A stretch of DNA of 64,000 bases, taken from positions 186,001 through 250,000 of the forward strand of contig NZ_JASCRY010000004.1 of NCBI RefSeq assembly GCF_030010375.1, in the 5' to 3' direction. The notes under the pieces were generated by a model. That model saw nothing but the letters and a program-made list of their open reading frames with translations. It made no database searches and was not told the origin of the DNA. Positions 61,271 to 64,000 of the stretch are shown here, piece after piece. Position 1 is the first letter of the stretch; each line of letters opens with the position of its first letter. The stretch is from Flavobacterium yafengii (lineage in GTDB: Bacteria; Bacteroidota; Bacteroidia; Flavobacteriales; Flavobacteriaceae). Position numbers and translations under genes: made by a program.

Positions 61271-62204
61271 AATTTTTAGGCAAGAAAATTTCTGCCATCA
61301 TACATCTGGCGCTTCCTCCGCCACAAGCTTCGATAGTATCTAAACTTGAGCTCAAAATTTCAGCATGTTTTTCTAATTGTTCTATTTGTTTTGGAGTCAA
61401 GCTTTGATGTGCCGCTGCACTCATAACTAAATATCTTTTATCATTTGCTCCACGAACTTCAAGCATATTCCCCGCAAAATTGTTCATTTGGGCCTCGGTA
61501 ATTAAAATGATTTCTTTTCCGTTTTCTTTTAGATTCTCCAGAACCATTTTGCGTTCTTTTTTATCATCGATACAATCTGCGCAAATAACTGCAAAAGTTT
61601 CTCCCAAGCACATCATCACATTCGTGTGGTAAATCAGTTTTCGTTCGGAATCAACAGTTTGAAAAGCTTCAAAAATAACTGGCGCATAATCAAAATCCTC
61701 GCAAAATTCTATAAATAATTCTTCATCAGCTCTAGGAGATAATGCGCAATACGCTTTTGCGTTGGCTCTGTCCAAAAGCAAACTTCCTGTTCCTTCCAAG
61801 AAAAAACCATCTTCTTCAGCCGATGTATAATCAACGATATTGTTAATCACAAAACCTTTATCTTCCAAAATATCCAAAATATCTTCACGACGTTCGTGAC
61901 GGCGATTTTCAGCAAACATTGGATATAAAGCTACATCACCATTCTCGTGAAAAGAAATCCAGTTGTTCGGAAAAATACTGTCCGGTGTATCTGGATTCAA
62001 TGTATCATCAACAACTGTAACATCAACACCAACTGCTGTTAGTTTTTCGACAAAAGCATCAAATTCTTGTTGCGCTTTGGCATTTACGGTTGCAGGCAAA
62101 AGTCCGTCTACTACTTTTTGATAATAATTATTTACTGCCGTTTGTTCGTTCATTCTAAACGCAACTGGGCGAATCATCAATATGGAATTTGTTGTTTGTT
62201 TCAT
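61269..62204 (-). CDS. ctlX: Citrulline-utilisation hydrolase (CtlX-type amidinotransferase fold)
   Basis: 311 residues. SILMIRPVAFRMNEQTAVNN, the DSIFPNNWISFHENGDVALY segment with the Asn-Asn pair, MFAENRRHERR, YHTNVMMCLGETFAVICADC and the C-terminal catalytic Cys in EACGGGSARCMMAEIF match the CtlX family, a pentein-fold hydrolase linked to citrulline or arginine breakdown in flavobacteria. It is followed by a second pentein gene, 66 bp upstream, so both may share a pathway. Confidence 0.88.
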   Translation of the reverse strand: MKQTTNSILMIRPVAFRMNEQTAVNNYYQKVVDGLLPATVNAKAQQEFDAFVEKLTAVGVDVTVVDDTLNPDTPDSIFPNNWISFHENGDVALYPMFAENRRHERREDILDILEDKGFVINNIVDYTSAEEDGFFLEGTGSLLLDRANAKAYCALSPRADEELFIEFCEDFDYAPVIFEAFQTVDSERKLIYHTNVMMCLGETFAVICADCIDDKKERKMVLENLKENGKEIILITEAQMNNFAGNMLEVRGANDKRYLVMSAAAHQSLTPKQIEQLEKHAEILSSSLDTIEACGGGSARCMMAEIFLPKN

Positions 62205-62239
62205 GATTTTATTTTTTTATTATTGTAGAGACGCACCGA

Positions 62240-62261
62240 AGAGAGGCTGCAGTGCCTCTCT
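62240..62261. repeat. Small GAGAGGC hairpin between two hydrolase genes
   Basis: AGAGAGGC (62240-62247) pairs with GCCTCTCT (62254-62261) over a 6-base loop, preceded by GTAGAGACGCACCG. It resembles a dispersed flavobacterial intergenic hairpin. No T-run follows, so termination is doubtful. Confidence 0.5.
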
Positions 62262-62270
62262 ATATCAAGA

Positions 62271-63185
62271 TTAATCTCTTATTAAAGGTAAGGTAGAACA
62301 TCGCAATAATCCTTCTTGTTTTGCAATTTCTGCGTATGGAATTTCTTCAACCACAAAACCGTTTCCACGCAACCAATTGTTAAGTCTCGTAAAATTTCTT
62401 TCAGAAACGACAACATTAGTATCGATAGAAAAAACATTGGAATTCATATTATACATTTCTTCTCTGGTAATATGAAATAGATTTTCTTTTCCAAAAAGAT
62501 TCACCAGAAATAAATAATCTGCTTCTTCACGGAATCCATTTTTATAGATAATCCCTTTATCGTTCCCTACCGGTTGAAAACAACAATCTAAATGCAATGC
62601 GTTGTCACGAGCTTCAATTTTAGATTTTACCAAATCAAATTCTTTAACAATTTTATTTGGGAATAAGTCTTTAATGTATTGCACTCCTTGCACATTCGTT
62701 CTTGCGGTAATATAATCTTTGTAGTCACTCCCTTTATAAGTTCCAATGAAAATATAATCGTTCCACAACATAACATCACCACCTTCTATGTGAACTTCCT
62801 CTGGAGGGCGAACTACTTTTTTAGGATCAATTTGGTCAATTATATATTGAATGGCATCTAATTCTCGCTCTCTATCCGGCAAAATATTTGATTTAACAAA
62901 AACGTCATTAATAACAAAACCAATATCTCTTGTAAATATCTGATTGTAATTTTCAATCATTTCCGGACGATAAACGGTCACATCATATTTTTTCAGTACA
63001 GTATTAAATGCTTCCATTTCATTTACCATGTCTTTCTCCTGCGGATATGTGCCTGCTAAAATATGCTCTAATGATTTTGGATCGTAGGCATCTTCAACCT
63101 TTGGCGTAGATCCATTATTGACCGCTGACCCTAGAACAACTGCTCTAAGCCTTGAAGTTTCATTCTTTATATTTAACTCTAACAT
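62271..63185 (-). CDS. Dimethylarginine dimethylaminohydrolase/arginine deiminase-family protein
   Basis: 304 residues, pentein fold. VYRPEMIENYNQIFTRDIGF, PPEEVHIEGGDVMLWNDY (the Glu-Gly-Gly-Asp site), NALHLDCCFQPVG with the catalytic His region, and the C-terminal Cys in GLLRCSTLPLIRD. This set fits arginine deiminase or DDAH-type hydrolases that release citrulline. The neighbouring CtlX-like gene could then use the citrulline. Exact substrate not resolved. Confidence 0.85.
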   Translation of the reverse strand: MLELNIKNETSRLRAVVLGSAVNNGSTPKVEDAYDPKSLEHILAGTYPQEKDMVNEMEAFNTVLKKYDVTVYRPEMIENYNQIFTRDIGFVINDVFVKSNILPDRERELDAIQYIIDQIDPKKVVRPPEEVHIEGGDVMLWNDYIFIGTYKGSDYKDYITARTNVQGVQYIKDLFPNKIVKEFDLVKSKIEARDNALHLDCCFQPVGNDKGIIYKNGFREEADYLFLVNLFGKENLFHITREEMYNMNSNVFSIDTNVVVSERNFTRLNNWLRGNGFVVEEIPYAEIAKQEGLLRCSTLPLIRD

Positions 63186-63201
63186 GTATTTTAGCTTTTG
63201 G

Positions 63202-63209
63202 CAAATATA
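63202..63209 (-). promoter_or_regulatory. TATATTTG promoter box of the arginine deiminase-family gene
   Basis: Minus-strand TATATTTG, 16 bp before the ATG at 63185, a canonical position. Confidence 0.6.
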
Positions 63210-63213
63210 AAAA

Positions 63214-63240
63214 AAGCTTCACTAATTAGTGAAGCTTTTT
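63214..63240 (-). terminator. Rho-independent terminator of the citrate synthase gene
   Basis: The 24-bp perfect palindrome at 63214-63237 (centre CTAATTAG, arms AAGCTTCA and TGAAGCTT) is followed by a T-run in both directions. It lies 10 bp after the citrate synthase stop and before the next gene's promoter. Confidence 0.85.
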
Positions 63241-63249
63241 AAACTGATT

Positions 63250-64000
63250 TTATCTTTTATCTGTTGGTACAAAATCCCTCAAAGGGTGCCCCGTATAAAC
63301 TTGTCTTGGCCTTCCGATAGGCTCCTTATTTTCACGCATTTCTTTCCATTGTGCGATCCAACCCGGTAAACGACCTATTGCAAACATTACCGTAAACATA
63401 TCTGTAGGAATTCCTAAAGCTCTGTAAATAATTCCAGAATAGAAATCTACATTAGGATATAAATTTCTTGATTTGAAATACTCATCTTCTAAAGCTGCTT
63501 CTTCTAGTTTCTTAGCAATTGCAAGAATTGGATCTTCAACTCCTAAAGTTGCTAAAACTTCGTTAGCTGCTTTTTTGATAATTTTCGCTCTTGGATCAAA
63601 ATTCTTGTAGACTCTATGGCCAAAACCCATTAATCGGAAAGGATCATTTTTATCTTTGGCTTTAGCCATATATTTATCAGCGTCTCCACCATTTCTATGG
63701 ATTTCCTCTAACATTTCAAGAACTGCCTGATTAGCTCCTCCGTGTAATGGGCCCCAAAGTGCAGAAACTCCAGCAGAAATCGATGCAAATAATCCTGCAT
63801 GAGAAGAACCTACCATTCTCACTGTAGATGTAGAACAGTTTTGCTCATGATCTCCATGAAGAATAAACAATTTATCCAATGCATCTATAACTACAGGATT
63901 TGCAGTGTAAGGCTCTGTAGGCAATTCAAACATTAAACGCATGAAGTTTTCTACATATCCTTTAGTATTATCATAATAATTCAAAGGATAGCCCATGCTT
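63250..64000 (-). CDS. gltA: Citrate synthase, N-terminal part beyond the window edge
   Basis: About 250 C-terminal residues are visible and the frame stays open to position 64000. The active-site blocks are complete: [38 protein letters not shown] (first catalytic His), [19 protein letters not shown] (second His), [20 protein letters not shown] (catalytic Asp) and the end [17 protein letters not shown]. It condenses acetyl-CoA with oxaloacetate at the entry to the TCA cycle. The ATG near 63996 is internal, not the start. Confidence 0.97.
   Translation of the reverse strand, partial: SMGYPLNYYDNTKGYVENFMRLMFELPTEPYTANPVVIDALDKLFILHGDHEQNCSTSTVRMVGSSHAGLFASISAGVSALWGPLHGGANQAVLEMLEEIHRNGGDADKYMAKAKDKNDPFRLMGFGHRVYKNFDPRAKIIKKAANEVLATLGVEDPILAIAKKLEEAALEDEYFKSRNLYPNVDFYSGIIYRALGIPTDMFTVMFAIGRLPGWIAQWKEMRENKEPIGRPRQVYTGHPLRDFVPTDKR

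Overview
The window is chromosomal DNA of a Flavobacterium-like member of the Bacteroidota. The evidence is a SusC/SusD pair, an AT-rich genome, repeated TAnnTTTG promoter boxes (TATATTTG, TACTTTTG, TATTTTTG), little use of Shine-Dalgarno sites, and intergenic repeats of a type I associate with flavobacterial genomes. No IS element, CRISPR array, tRNA or rRNA was seen. LAYOUT. (1) 1-8615: a small polysaccharide-utilisation locus on the minus strand (SusC, SusD, a DUF3472 lipoprotein, a GH109-type glycosidase cut by the window edge). Its upstream region carries two tandem operator-like palindromes. A plus-strand CBM9-like protein follows. (2) 8754-57681: one very large surface-polysaccharide locus, almost entirely on the minus strand, so transcription runs right to left. 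It starts with a Wza-like lipoprotein and a Wzc-like kinase, followed by sugar-acid enzymes (TviC-, Ugd- and TviB-like), a NusG/UpxY-like antiterminator, the GDP-L-fucose genes (manC, fcl, gmd), a second large SLBB export protein and a Wzz-like protein. The AT-rich, serotype-specific core lies between about 19.0 and 41.2 kb, then come rmlC, rmlD, rmlB, rmlA and a PglF-like dehydratase. A plus-strand CpsB/YwqE-type phosphatase closes the locus. (3) 57753-64000: housekeeping genes (recR, sodium symporter, CoA-binding protein, marC, two amidinotransferase-fold hydrolases, citrate synthase cut by the edge). HOW THE CORE WORKS. PglF-, PglE-, PglD- and PglC-like enzymes predict a UDP-2,4-diamino-trideoxyhexose with an acyl group at N4, placed first on undecaprenyl phosphate. 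Between the PglC- and PglD-like genes sits an unusual cassette: two ketoacyl-ACP synthase III genes, one acyl carrier protein, one short-chain reductase and a Rieske oxygenase. It has no dehydratase or enoyl reductase. That gene set is what would be needed to build a 3,5-dihydroxyhexanoyl chain, the N-acyl group I recall being reported on Qui2NAc4N in Flavobacterium psychrophilum O-polysaccharide. A second, separate cassette (acyl-AMP ligase, KASIII, metallo-beta-lactamase-fold hydrolase, FabG-like reductase, ACP, GNAT) lies with FdtA/FdtB-type genes and predicts a second N-acylated amino sugar, dTDP-linked Qui3N or Fuc3N. Four glycosyltransferases, a Wzx flippase and an EpsG-like Wzy complete a Wzx/Wzy pathway. 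The two acyl cassettes are the most interesting system here. OTHER STRUCTURE. The flanks of the core carry layered repeats: degenerate period-7 arrays that start at, or encode, the stop codons of the genes before them; about nine stem-loops with a fixed CCCTTTAGGG-like core and changing but still complementary outer stems; two copies of a 164-bp palindromic element; and three small accessory gene families (GxxExxY, four-helix bundle, DUF559), of which two are broken by single frameshifts. A 49-codon remnant of a WecA-type transferase suggests that an older initiating enzyme was replaced by the PglC-like one.
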